A stretch of DNA of 64,000 nt from Brenneria nigrifluens DSM 30175 = ATCC 13028 (GCF_005484965.1 NZ_CP034036.1:2356001-2420000), one strand, 5' to 3'. Shown: positions 23,403 through 32,421, counted from the stretch's first letter. Program-made: numbers and translations. Notes: generated from the sequence alone by a model not told the origin.

Positions 23403-24778
23403 TGTCCTGGGCTGACAGTTTACAAGAAGCGTCGTTCCGTGGCGTGCCGTTTGACATTATCAATACCCGCGACAGCGCTCAGCGTGATTTGGCGCAGCAC
23501 GAATACCCCTATTTGAACGGCGCAGATATTCAGGATTTGGGCAGCAAACCGCACAGTTTGCAGACTCAGGCCGTGTTCTGGGGTGATGATTACGAAAGCC
23601 GCTTGCAGACCTTTCTTGAAGCGCTGCGCAAGTTAGGCTCCGGCGACCTGATACACCCGGTTTTCGGTTCCATGCCAAACATGCAGGTTGCGGTCTGGCA
23701 GGTCAATCACGACGCGGAAAACGTGGATTATTGCACTGTCGATATCCAGTTTGTGCAGTCGAAAACCGGCAACCCGTTTTTTGTTAATGACTACCCGCTA
23801 TCGAAAGCGGATGTCATTTTCAACAAGGTGCAATCGCTGATTGATGATGCCAATACTCTGATTGAAGGGGTGACCAAGCCGCTGCGCACGGTTAAAGCCA
23901 CGATGAAACGGGCGCGGGCAATGGCGACAACGGCGCTCAATATGGTCACTATTTTTCGCAGCGAAATCACCGGTTTTATCAGCAGCACAACGGATTTCAT
24001 TAACTACCCGTCCGCTTTCTTTAGTGACCTACGTTCCGCGCTCAGCCTGAAATCGGCTACGTCAAAGAGTAGCCTGGGCAGCAGTTACAACAGCGCCGCC
24101 GCATCGGGTGATGTTTCGTCAACGCAATCCGCGTCATCGGAAAGCGACGTCACTAACTACGTGGCATCCCCGGCGATTATTGTCGCCGACTGGTCGAATA
24201 CATACACGGCATTGCAGGACATGGCGGATTTGCCAGTATCGTTGTTAACGGGCGCGACCGATGCGCCGGTCGAGATGCCAGCGTTAGCTGATGAGTCGGA
24301 TATCGCCGAGCTGGTCGCCTTAACGTCGCTCGCGGTATCGATGGAATCCGCGCAAGCCGCCAGCGAGCTGCTAAGCGATGAAACGATTATGGCGGTGCTG
24401 ACGCCGGTCGATATTGAGCAGATCGTCAATGACGCCCGCAGCATGATCCAGCAATCTATTGCGCTCCACCGGACGCTGTACACCGCATCAATGGAAACGA
24501 TCAGCAGCAGCGAAATTCCTACCGGGCTGGCATTTCAACCCATCATTAATGGACTGGCCGATATCGCGCTGGAACTCCAGCAGATGGGCGCGGCATTAAT
24601 CAATCAACGTCCGCAACTGATATCGCGGGCGGTGCAGGCGCAGGGCAATCTGCATCTGGTCGCTCATCTGTGGTATGGCGATTACTCGCGAGCTGATGAG
24701 CTGCGCCGCCTGAACCCGCAGCTACGCGACCCGAATAACCTGCAACCCGGAGACGTGCTAAATGCCTACGCAGAGTAA
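23402..24778 (+). CDS. DNA circularisation / tail protein (Mu N-like)
   Basis: The 458-aa product has the family N-terminus (ADSLQEASFRGVPFDIINT, LGSGDLIHPVFGSM, VDIQFVQSKTGNPFF) and a C-terminal element YGDYSRADELRRLNPQLRDPNNLQPGDVL that resembles a LysM/tail-X module. It is a baseplate-proximal tail component in Mu. Overlaps the next gene by 17 nt. Confidence 0.88.
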   Translation: MSWADSLQEASFRGVPFDIINTRDSAQRDLAQHEYPYLNGADIQDLGSKPHSLQTQAVFWGDDYESRLQTFLEALRKLGSGDLIHPVFGSMPNMQVAVWQVNHDAENVDYCTVDIQFVQSKTGNPFFVNDYPLSKADVIFNKVQSLIDDANTLIEGVTKPLRTVKATMKRARAMATTALNMVTIFRSEITGFISSTTDFINYPSAFFSDLRSALSLKSATSKSSLGSSYNSAAASGDVSSTQSASSESDVTNYVASPAIIVADWSNTYTALQDMADLPVSLLTGATDAPVEMPALADESDIAELVALTSLAVSMESAQAASELLSDETIMAVLTPVDIEQIVNDARSMIQQSIALHRTLYTASMETISSSEIPTGLAFQPIINGLADIALELQQMGAALINQRPQLISRAVQAQGNLHLVAHLWYGDYSRADELRRLNPQLRDPNNLQPGDVLNAYAE

Positions 24779-25952
24779 TCCGGCGACGGACAACGCCACG
24801 GTTTCCGTCATTATCAACGGCAAGGTGCATAGCGACTGGTCACGCTATCAGATTGATTCTGATTTCCTGATCCCCGCCGATGCCTGGAGCGTAAGCCTCG
24901 GTCTGCCGGATGGGACATTCCCGGCAGATATCGTGCGCGGTGCGCCGGTACAGGTAAAAATCGGCGGCGATACGGTATTAACCGGGCGCGTTGACAGCGT
25001 TCAGCGCTCAGTCGCACGTAACGGCGTAACGCTCTCGCTCTCCGGGCGGGACAGCGCGGCGATCCTTGTTGACTGTTCCGCCCCGATACTGACGTCCCGG
25101 CAAGTGGGTCTTGAGGATGTGGTCGCGCAGATTGTCCGACCGCTGGGCATTACCAAAATCCGTCTTGAAGCCGAAAGCGCGATACGCAGCGATAAAATCA
25201 GCGCCGAGCCTGGCGAACGGGCGTGGGACATGCTGCTGCGGGCGTGTTCCGGGCGTGGTCTGTGGCCGTGGTTCAGACCGGACGGGACGCTGGTTATCGG
25301 CGGCCCTGACTATACTAAACCGCCCGTTGCGACGTTGATCATGCGCGTCAGCGGCCAGGGCAATAACCTGCTTTCTCTCAGCGACAGCAGTTCTATCGAA
25401 CGGTCGTTCTCCGAGTTAACCGTACTGGCGCAGGGCCACGCCCATTCAACAAAATCAGAGACGGCGATCGTCGATGTCGGTGATGAGTCGGCGACGTCAG
25501 AAGATATCGAGATAAATACCGGCACGGCGGAAACCGGGCAGCACGGTATGAAAGCCGTGGTGAAAGACCCGACAGTCAGTTATTACCGGCCGCAGATTGT
25601 CGTTGTCGGTGACGCCGACAACCAGGAGCAAATCAATTACCGCGCCCGAAAATCCATGTCTGACGCCCGTTTATCGGCTTACAGCCTGACGGCCATTGTT
25701 CAAGGCCACCGGACGTCTGACGGCGTACTGTGGGAGCCTGGGCAACGTATCCACGTAATCAGTGAACCGCATGGCATTGATGATGTGTTTTTCCTGATGG
25801 GGCGCGAGTTCAACGGCGGACGTCCGAACGGGACGACAACGACGCTCAGGCTCAAAGAAGATGGCGTCTGGATACCAGATGCGTATCCGAAGAAGAAAAA
25901 ACAGCGTAAACGTAAAGGCAAACAGGAGACGGCGATAATCGATGTGGGCTGA
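24762..25952 (+). CDS. baseplate hub protein (Mu P-like, gp44)
   Basis: The 396-aa product matches Mu P: ATVSVIINGKVHSDWSRYQI at the start, SLSGRDSAAILVDCSAPI, GLWPWFRPDGTLVIG and a lysine-rich C-terminal tail (residues 370-388). It forms the central hub above the spike. It overlaps the spike gene by 11 nt. Confidence 0.9.
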   Translation: MPTQSNPATDNATVSVIINGKVHSDWSRYQIDSDFLIPADAWSVSLGLPDGTFPADIVRGAPVQVKIGGDTVLTGRVDSVQRSVARNGVTLSLSGRDSAAILVDCSAPILTSRQVGLEDVVAQIVRPLGITKIRLEAESAIRSDKISAEPGERAWDMLLRACSGRGLWPWFRPDGTLVIGGPDYTKPPVATLIMRVSGQGNNLLSLSDSSSIERSFSELTVLAQGHAHSTKSETAIVDVGDESATSEDIEINTGTAETGQHGMKAVVKDPTVSYYRPQIVVVGDADNQEQINYRARKSMSDARLSAYSLTAIVQGHRTSDGVLWEPGQRIHVISEPHGIDDVFFLMGREFNGGRPNGTTTTLRLKEDGVWIPDAYPKKKKQRKRKGKQETAIIDVG

Positions 25953-26592
25953 TATTGAAAGGCGCATTAATAGCGCATTAAATCGCATTAGACTGGCGTT
26001 TAGAGTGCGTTTAACCCGCGTGAACAGCGCCGCGCCGGTGCAAACATTCCAGGCAAAAGGGATGGCGTCGGAATCTTTGCAGGATAGCGAGCTGTTCCAG
26101 CACTACGGCTTTACCTCCACACCTTTGCCGGGAACGATGGGGATCGTGTTGCCGCTGGGCGGCAGAACGTCGCACAGCATCGTCATTGCGACCGAGCACG
26201 CGACCTATCGCCTTCAAGCACTCGAAGCCGGGGAAGTGGCGCTTTATACTGATGAGGGGGCGAAAATTGTACTCAAGCGCGGGCGTTTAATTGAAACGGA
26301 TTGCGACGAGTTCCGCGTCAACTGCAAACAATTTGTTGTCAATGCCGAAGAAAAAGCGGATTTTAATACGCCTATGGTCACCGCCAGCCAACAGGTTACC
26401 GCACAAAACAAGATTACCGGCAACGGCGGTATGGCGATCCAGGGTGGCGATGGCGCGACATTCGACGGCAATATCAAACAGTCATCCGGGGATTACCAAA
26501 CAACCGGGGATGTTACAGCCGGAGAGGTTTCGCTTAAAGGACATATCCATAACGGCGATTCGGGTGGCGTTACTTCTCCGCCATTAGGCTAA
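25942..26592 (+). CDS. baseplate assembly / tail spike-tip protein (Mu gp45-like)
   Basis: The 216-aa product has an N-terminal OB-like domain and a C-terminal repetitive beta region (residues 120-200; GNGGMAIQGGDGATFDGN, KGHIHNGDSGG) of the gpV/gp45 spike type. It pierces the outer membrane. The HIHNGDSGG element near the C-terminus fits the histidine-bearing tip. Confidence 0.88.
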   Translation: MWADIERRINSALNRIRLAFRVRLTRVNSAAPVQTFQAKGMASESLQDSELFQHYGFTSTPLPGTMGIVLPLGGRTSHSIVIATEHATYRLQALEAGEVALYTDEGAKIVLKRGRLIETDCDEFRVNCKQFVVNAEEKADFNTPMVTASQQVTAQNKITGNGGMAIQGGDGATFDGNIKQSSGDYQTTGDVTAGEVSLKGHIHNGDSGGVTSPPLG

Positions 26593-26593
26593 C

Positions 26594-26647
26594 CCACTGA
26601 ACCCCTTCCACTGATTCCTTGCCAGCCATGCTGCCATTCTGGCGGCA
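26594..26647 (+). promoter_or_regulatory. putative late promoter module 3 (baseplate/fibre operon)
   Basis: CCACTGA at 26594-26600 and 26608-26614, then 24 nt to CTGGC at 26639. The -10-like CATTCT lies at 26635-26640 and the predicted start coincides with the ATG at 26647. The last 12 nt before and at the ATG (TCTGGCGGCATG) are identical to module 2. Confidence 0.7.
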
Positions 26648-26997
26648 TGGATAATTTACTTGATCCCCACACTGGCGACTACGCCGGAACCTCTACCACC
26701 ACGTTAGCGAATGCGGTTTACCTGCGTTTGATGACGCCGCTCGGCTCTTATTGGGCCGCGCCGCAACTGGGTTCCAAACTGCATTTATTGCAACGTGAAA
26801 AGGACGTTGCTCGCGTGTATGCGCTGGCAAAGCAGTATTCAGAAGAGGCTCTGGCCCCGCTGGTTGATGATGGCCGCGCCAGCGCCGTATCTGTTACCAC
26901 TGAGCGCGGTAGCATTGGGTGGTTAATTTTGCTGATAGAAGTCACAACCGCCCAGGGACGCACTGAGACGTTTAAACATCCGGTGAGGGTTATCTGA
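26647..26997 (+). CDS. baseplate wedge protein (GP46 family, Mu gp46-like)
   Basis: The 116-aa product matches phage GP46: MDNLLDPHTGDYAGT, a conserved LMTPLGSYWAAPQLGSKLHLL segment (residues 29-49) and a GRTETFKHPVRVI end. It is homologous to T4 gp25-type wedge proteins. No ribosome-binding site precedes the ATG, which coincides with the predicted transcription start. Confidence 0.88.
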   Translation: MDNLLDPHTGDYAGTSTTTLANAVYLRLMTPLGSYWAAPQLGSKLHLLQREKDVARVYALAKQYSEEALAPLVDDGRASAVSVTTERGSIGWLILLIEVTTAQGRTETFKHPVRVI

Positions 26998-28058
26998 TGC
27001 CGCATATTACCCCCTCATTCTCAGCAATTCGTACAGACATATTGCGTGATATCCGCAATCAGTTACCGGCTGCCGATATTTCGGAAGACAGTGATTATTA
27101 TGTCCGTGCCTCATCCGTTGCCAGCGCAATCGCGGGCATCTATCAATATCAGGGCTGGATTGTCCGACAGATTTTCCCCGATACCGCAGACACTGAATAT
27201 CTGGAATGGCATTGCAGGATGCGCGGTTTAACGCGCAAACAAGCCACTACGGCCACAGGTACAATTACGGCCACTGGCGAGCCTGGCTCTACGGTAGCTG
27301 CGGGTCTGGTCATTAACCGCGATGACCTGTCATATACCACTACCGCTGTCGTTAAGGCCGGGAGTGATGGCAAAGCTGCCGTACCTGTTATTGCCGCGCA
27401 AAGCGGAGCCAGCGGCAACACGCTCGCCGCCGTATCCGGCACGTTCGCCAGTGCGCCAGTCGGTTTTGATAGCACAGTAACCATCGGCGTGATGGCGGGC
27501 GGAACCGACCAGGAAACCGATACTGAGATGTTGGCCCGGCTGCTTGAGATTATTCGACGTCCTCCTGCGGGGGGAAATAAATATGATTACAAACGTTGGG
27601 CGCTTAGCGTTGAGGGCGTGACAGCGGCCTACGTTTACCCATTACGCCGCGGTTTTGGCACGGTAGATATCGTTATCACTTCTGCTGACGGTATTCCGTC
27701 GCAAGAAATTATCGACGCGGTACAGACATACATCGATGACGTTCGTCCTGTTACGGCCAAAAATACAGTAGTTTCCGGCCCAACAATAAAAGCTATCGAT
27801 ATTGATGTTCGTATTTCATTAAACGGCGTGACGTTGGCTACTGCTGTAGAAAATATTACCGCTGTTCTTAATGAATATATTAATCAATTACCACCCGGCG
27901 AGCCGTTTATTCGCAGTCAAGCCGAAATGTTGGTATCTCAAGTATCTGGCGTGGTTGACAGAAAAATTATCACACCGGGCGACAACGTTTATCCATTAGT
28001 CGATGAGTCTTCCGTTGAATGGATACGGGCAGGCCAAATAACGGTGAAAACGCTATGA
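26997..28058 (+). CDS. baseplate J protein (Mu gp47-like)
   Basis: The 353-aa product matches the baseplate J family (SDYYVRASSVASAIAGIYQYQGWI, ATATGTITATGEPGSTV, GGTDQETDTEMLARLLEIIRRPPAGGN). It forms the wedge with gp46 and gp48. It is coupled to gp46 by a 1-nt overlap (TGATG) and to the next gene by ATGA. Confidence 0.9.
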   Translation: MPHITPSFSAIRTDILRDIRNQLPAADISEDSDYYVRASSVASAIAGIYQYQGWIVRQIFPDTADTEYLEWHCRMRGLTRKQATTATGTITATGEPGSTVAAGLVINRDDLSYTTTAVVKAGSDGKAAVPVIAAQSGASGNTLAAVSGTFASAPVGFDSTVTIGVMAGGTDQETDTEMLARLLEIIRRPPAGGNKYDYKRWALSVEGVTAAYVYPLRRGFGTVDIVITSADGIPSQEIIDAVQTYIDDVRPVTAKNTVVSGPTIKAIDIDVRISLNGVTLATAVENITAVLNEYINQLPPGEPFIRSQAEMLVSQVSGVVDRKIITPGDNVYPLVDESSVEWIRAGQITVKTL

Positions 28059-28627
28059 GTACCGTCTATAAAACCCTGCTTGGCTTATTGTTGCCATCCC
28101 CATACGCCACGAAGGAAGAGCGACTCGCGGCAGAATTGAATGCGGAAGCTAATGCGCTAGAGCTATCGAATGAGTTAGCCAGTACAGTTTTAAATGGCGT
28201 GACGCCCTTATTTGCTCAAGGGTTGCTCCAGGACTGGGAGCGCGTTCTGGGACTTGCTCCATCTTCAGATAGCAGTTATCAGCAGCGTCTGGATAATGTT
28301 CTGATAAAAATCGCCGAAACTGGCGGGCTGAGCATTCCCTATTTTACACGCCTCGCTAGTCGTCTTGGATACAAAATCGCTATAGAAGAACTGCAACCCT
28401 TCCGGGCCGGTGTGAGCCGGTGCGGGCAAAGTATTTTACAAGAAGATTTTATCTGGGCGTGGAGGGTAAACGTCAGTGGTTCAGCCGTAAAAAAATATTA
28501 TTTCACAACAGGTATATCGCTTATTGGCGAACGCCTGATGACGTTTGGTGATTCCATCATCGAATCTGTCTTTAACGATTTAAAACCCGCTCATACCTAT
28601 TGCTATTTTGCTTATCAGGAAAGCTGA
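28055..28627 (+). CDS. DUF2313 tail/baseplate protein (Mu gp48-like)
   Basis: The 190-aa product fits the YmfQ/DUF2313 family (LLPSPYATKEERLAAELNAEANALE; GLLQDWERVLGL; ISLIGERLMTFGD). It closes the baseplate and links to fibres. The ATG overlapping the J stop is preferred to an earlier in-frame start inside J. Confidence 0.88.
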   Translation: MSTVYKTLLGLLLPSPYATKEERLAAELNAEANALELSNELASTVLNGVTPLFAQGLLQDWERVLGLAPSSDSSYQQRLDNVLIKIAETGGLSIPYFTRLASRLGYKIAIEELQPFRAGVSRCGQSILQEDFIWAWRVNVSGSAVKKYYFTTGISLIGERLMTFGDSIIESVFNDLKPAHTYCYFAYQES

Positions 28628-28629
28628 TC

Positions 28630-30708
28630 ATGAAACAACTTATGCCGCCCATTGATACATCGTCAGACAATACTTTTCATGACGGAAATCCCCTAACCGG
28701 GGAACTGGGGACTATTGTCTCGGCGTTGTTCATGAATAATGTTCAAGGCGTGATACGAAACTTGCAGAGCGAGCTTATTAACGTCATGAAAGAAGCTGGT
28801 GTCGATGTTGATGACAGTAATGAGAGCCAGGTTCTTTCGGCTCTGCAAAAGCTATTTTTAACGCAAAGTTTAAAATCGCTGGCTACGGAAGATTTAAACA
28901 CCATTACTACGCCAGGGCGTAAATTTCAATCGGCCATCGGTAATGCAATGGAAGAGCGGAACTATCCAGTCGAAGCTACGGGCATGTTGGACATTATAAA
29001 GACGTCAGAAACAGGCATACGACAGGCGTACTATCCGTCCAATAGTTCGAGTGTGTATCACCGTTTCTGTGATGATATTAGCTCTGTACAACCAGTATTT
29101 AGCAAGTGGGAAGACGCGATTAATAAGCTATCTGCTAGTTCTGGTGCTTTTAGCGTTGGTTTTTTACGTGAATCGGTCTATTCGGGTAGTGTCGGTGAAT
29201 ATTTACACAAGGCTGTTTTATATCTTACCCCAGAGATGTTCGGGGCTTTAGGGGATGGTATTTCAGATGATAGAAAGGCAATTCAAGATGCTATTGATAA
29301 AGCTAATGAAATTTTCTTAACTAGTGGAAAAATGGTGGATTTATATATCGCTGGATTCCATCTAGTAAAACTGAATCCCAATTCTTTAGGTATTGGTGGG
29401 GAAGTTGCCGCAGGTAGGGGGGTATTATGTATCAAACCGGGTGTTCGTATATGCGGATTTGGGACAATTAAGCTCGATCCATCATTTTCAGGTGGTTCAT
29501 CAGGAGCAATAATCACTAACTGGGCTGGCCCTGTCGATAACTGTACTATACAAGATATTACATTAGATGGATCTTATGGTGAATCAAGTGGTAGTGGCAT
29601 CACGGCTATTAACATCGTTGACTCAGAGAATGTTACTATCTCAGGTGCCCGAATAATTAACTCCACTTCTGGTGGTGTTTACCTAAGAAAATCAAGTGGT
29701 TCATCAGGTGATTATGGTTGTAAAAATAGTAAGATTATTGGTTGTAATCTCAATAAGTTAGCCTATATTGGAATTCAGTGTGAGAAACCAAATGGCGTAA
29801 TAATTTCACAAAACACAATTAACGAAAGTACTGATAACTCGATTGATATTGAGGGCAATAACTCATCGAGTACAACTGTAGGGTTTTCTGAGCGTATTAT
29901 CATATCAAACAATAGTTTATCTTCATTAGGTCACGGTATTTTTCTTGAGTCATGTGGAAATGCCATTATATCTGGGAATTCGATGAAATCGAAAGGTGAT
30001 GGTATTATTTCTAATAGAATAAACTCATCATCAGCGTTTAACCAAATAACTAACAATACAATTTCAGCATACTCAGGTGACGACGCGTCGTCAGCTATTA
30101 GATTCATCAATAGCGTGGGCGGAACTGCGGTTTTTGGTAACTTCATCAAAAATAAACACTCGGCTTTTAAGTTTGAATCGGGTATTGATGGCCTTGATAT
30201 TGGAGTTAATTATCTAACTGGAATCTCTACGTTTATTTTTAATGTGGCTAAATATGCATCTAGTCTTGTAAGAAGCCGTTTAGGTGCGCAATTTGTCTAC
30301 GGGAATCAGGCGGAGGGAAAACCGTACACCACATCACCGAGAAATAGCCCAGGGAACTATCCAGCCCGCATGTCATACCGTGTTTCATATTCCCAGCCCC
30401 ACTTCTCGGAAATTGCCGGAAATGGTGAAGATAATATGGTGTATAAAACGGGTGTGTTACAACTAAACTCAACGTGGAGTGGCTATGCCGTTTATACGTC
30501 CGGAAACACGGTGTTAAACGGCTCATTAGGGAGCGCTGGGGAGTTCCTGGCAATTAATGGCAAGTACTACAAGATCTCATCGGTAACCGCATCAGAAACA
30601 ACGGTAACTAAGTGGGATGGCACTGGCTATACTCCGGGCGATTTCACCAGTGATTTCGACCTAGCTTACGCATACTCTACGCATAGGGCAGAATGGGGGA
30701 ATTTATAA
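28630..30708 (+). CDS. tail spike/fibre with right-handed beta-helix domain
   Basis: The 692-aa product has three parts. An N-terminal virion-binding segment (1-75) carries GNPLTGELGTIVSALFMNNVQGVIRN, typical of Mu-like fibres. A beta-helix domain begins with MFGALGDGISDDRKAIQDAI near residue 205, the pectate-lyase-3 entry motif, followed by N/G/S-rich coils to about 540. The C-terminal part is different again. The central part is markedly AT-rich against its surroundings, suggesting replacement. It is probably the receptor-binding protein, possibly a polysaccharide depolymerase; catalytic residues are not identified. Confidence 0.82.
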   Translation: MKQLMPPIDTSSDNTFHDGNPLTGELGTIVSALFMNNVQGVIRNLQSELINVMKEAGVDVDDSNESQVLSALQKLFLTQSLKSLATEDLNTITTPGRKFQSAIGNAMEERNYPVEATGMLDIIKTSETGIRQAYYPSNSSSVYHRFCDDISSVQPVFSKWEDAINKLSASSGAFSVGFLRESVYSGSVGEYLHKAVLYLTPEMFGALGDGISDDRKAIQDAIDKANEIFLTSGKMVDLYIAGFHLVKLNPNSLGIGGEVAAGRGVLCIKPGVRICGFGTIKLDPSFSGGSSGAIITNWAGPVDNCTIQDITLDGSYGESSGSGITAINIVDSENVTISGARIINSTSGGVYLRKSSGSSGDYGCKNSKIIGCNLNKLAYIGIQCEKPNGVIISQNTINESTDNSIDIEGNNSSSTTVGFSERIIISNNSLSSLGHGIFLESCGNAIISGNSMKSKGDGIISNRINSSSAFNQITNNTISAYSGDDASSAIRFINSVGGTAVFGNFIKNKHSAFKFESGIDGLDIGVNYLTGISTFIFNVAKYASSLVRSRLGAQFVYGNQAEGKPYTTSPRNSPGNYPARMSYRVSYSQPHFSEIAGNGEDNMVYKTGVLQLNSTWSGYAVYTSGNTVLNGSLGSAGEFLAINGKYYKISSVTASETTVTKWDGTGYTPGDFTSDFDLAYAYSTHRAEWGNL

Positions 30709-30869
30709 TGAGTGACGGTGTTGACTGGAAAGATGTGGAGAATGGAATTCAAGAAGAATTAGATGGTCGTGTTTTTAACAGAGTTCCAACCGAAGTTAGC
30801 ATTTTATTGTCTGATAAATTGCAGGCTATAGTTGGCGCCGATAGCGGCTCACAACCTTCCGAGGGTTAG
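30708..30869 (+). CDS. small hypothetical protein downstream of tail spike (53 aa)
   Basis: A 53-codon frame starts within the spike stop (TAATG) and ends at TAG 30867-30869. The product is acidic (MSDGVDWKDVENGIQEELDG...), with no motif I recognise. It takes the position of a tail fibre assembly gene but is far too short for known ones. Confidence 0.5.
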   Translation: MSDGVDWKDVENGIQEELDGRVFNRVPTEVSILLSDKLQAIVGADSGSQPSEG

Positions 30870-31070
30870 TATCTGTTGGTTGAAATCAAAGAAGTTATGC
30901 TTATGGCGTCATTCTCGCCGCCTGCGGGCAATGACGCTATTTCAGCTCTCAGATTAATGTTCCTTAATCCCTCACAAATCATTTTGCACAACGCAAAATG
31001 AACTTTTGACAGCCTCTTAATGCAATGCAAAATGATTCGTCAATCCATGCGAAAAATTTCGCGATGCTAC
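30870..31070 (+). mobile_element. right end of the Mu-like prophage with transposase-site-like repeats
   Basis: No gene is seen. The 13-mer CAAYGCAAAATGA occurs at 30989-31001 and 31023-31035 (34 bp apart), and CATTTTGC at 30980-30987 is an inverse half, giving a perfect 8-bp hairpin with 30993-31000. GCGAAAAATTTCGC follows at 31050. Mu has such repeated R1/R2/R3 sites at its right end. TACA at 31067-31070 is a candidate terminus (Mu's left end begins TGTA). The exact end cannot be fixed without the left end or an empty site. Confidence 0.5.
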
Positions 31071-31084
31071 ATGATCTACATCAA
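31071..31084. promoter_or_regulatory. FNR-box-like site
   Basis: ATGAT-CTAC-ATCAA matches the FNR consensus TTGAT-N4-ATCAA at 9 of 10 positions. It lies at the presumed phage-host border, about 125 nt upstream of the ykgJ-like ATG. Regulation by FNR is inferred from the motif only. Confidence 0.4.
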
Positions 31085-31207
31085 AAACAGCCAATAAGGA
31101 CATAAAATGTGTGCATAGGAAAAATACTCGGCAAAGGGAGAATTCAGCGGTAAATTTTTATCCCGACTACTATGATTCAATACCTGTTCAGGGCGGCGGG
31201 TAATCAA

Positions 31208-31567
31208 ATGAGTGATAACGTCTGTATGCACTGCGGCGCCTGTTGCGCCTATTTCAGAGTCTCTTTTTACTGGGCCGAGGCGGATGACGGCGGCGGCGTG
31301 GTGCCTGTTCTGCTGACCGAACCACTTTCGCCTTTTTTACGCTGTATGCAGGGTTCAAGCAGCAAAAATCCCCGCTGCCGCGCGTTGCGGGGAAATATTG
31401 GCGAAAACGTAAGCTGTTCGATTTATGCCGACCGCCCCTCCCCGTGCCGCGAATTTACGCCATCCGGCGCAAACGGCCAGGTAAACGATGCCTGCAACCG
31501 CGCCCGGGCCCACTACGGGTTGGCGCCGCTGGCCGTCAAGATTGAAACACCGCAGGCCGAAAGATAA
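31208..31567 (+). CDS. ykgJ: YkgJ-family cysteine cluster protein
   Basis: The 119-aa product has the zinc/iron-chelating cysteine cluster of the family: CMHCGACCAYFRVSF at residues 6-20, then RCRAL, VSCSIYADRPSPCREF and a final CNRAR. It resembles E. coli YkgJ along its length. Members are cytosolic metal-binding proteins of unknown role. The ATG at 31208 gives the usual length; an upstream in-frame start would add 12 residues. This is the first host gene after the prophage. Confidence 0.78.
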   Translation: MSDNVCMHCGACCAYFRVSFYWAEADDGGGVVPVLLTEPLSPFLRCMQGSSSKNPRCRALRGNIGENVSCSIYADRPSPCREFTPSGANGQVNDACNRARAHYGLAPLAVKIETPQAER

Positions 31568-31668
31568 GAAATGCGCGCATCGCAGTATAGACAGGGTGCC
31601 ACAGTCTGGCGTAACAGGTTACAATCACAGGCTAAGTACCATTGGCCATCTTTTTTCAAGGAGCTTGC

Positions 31669-32421
31669 ATGCCTATCACGGCTAACACTTTGTACCGTGA
31701 CACAATGAATTTTACGCGCAACCAGTTCATCACCATTTTAATGATGTCACTGCTGACGGCGTTCATTACTGTCATCCTGAATCAGGCTTTCGCTCCCGGA
31801 AGTGAAGAGTTGCAAACGCTGAATAATGCGGGCGGCGATCTCTCTTCCTCCGTCGAGTTGGGTTTGATGGATTTGATACAGCAGATGACGCCGGAACAGC
31901 AAACCGTGCTGCTTAAGATGTCTGCCGCAGGCACCTTTTCCGCCTTGATCGGCAACGCCCTTCTCACCGGCGGCATAATTATGCTTATCCAGACGGTGTC
32001 CGAAGGAAACCGCACCAGCGCATTGCGGGCGATCGGCGCTTCGGCTCCCGTTTTACCGCGTCTGTTTCTGCTGATCCTGCTCTGCACCCTGTTGGTTCAG
32101 CTCGGTATGCTGTTTCTGGTCATTCCGGGCGTGCTGCTGGCTATCGCCTTAAGCCTCTCCCCGGTTATTGCCGTCACCGAGAAACGCGGCGTGTTCAGCT
32201 CCATTAAAACCAGCGTAAAACTGGCTTATGCCAATTTGCGCGTGACGGCGCCGGCGGTAATTCTGTGGTTATTGACTAAAATTGCCCTTCTGCTGCTGGT
32301 GAGCAAGATCACGGTATTTTCACCCACCGTGATGGCCGTGTTGTTAAACGGCCTGAGCAACCTGATATCCGCTATCCTGCTGGTTTATCTGTTTCGCCTG
32401 TATATGCTGCTGCGCGCGTGA
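31669..32421 (+). CDS. yciC: YciC family inner membrane protein (UPF0259)
   Basis: The 250-aa product has six hydrophobic segments and the family start MPITANTLYRDTMNF. The ATG follows AAGGAGCTTGC. yciC, yciB and yciA are adjacent in enterobacteria and in this order here. The function is not known beyond inner-membrane location. Confidence 0.9.
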   Translation: MPITANTLYRDTMNFTRNQFITILMMSLLTAFITVILNQAFAPGSEELQTLNNAGGDLSSSVELGLMDLIQQMTPEQQTVLLKMSAAGTFSALIGNALLTGGIIMLIQTVSEGNRTSALRAIGASAPVLPRLFLLILLCTLLVQLGMLFLVIPGVLLAIALSLSPVIAVTEKRGVFSSIKTSVKLAYANLRVTAPAVILWLLTKIALLLLVSKITVFSPTVMAVLLNGLSNLISAILLVYLFRLYMLLRA

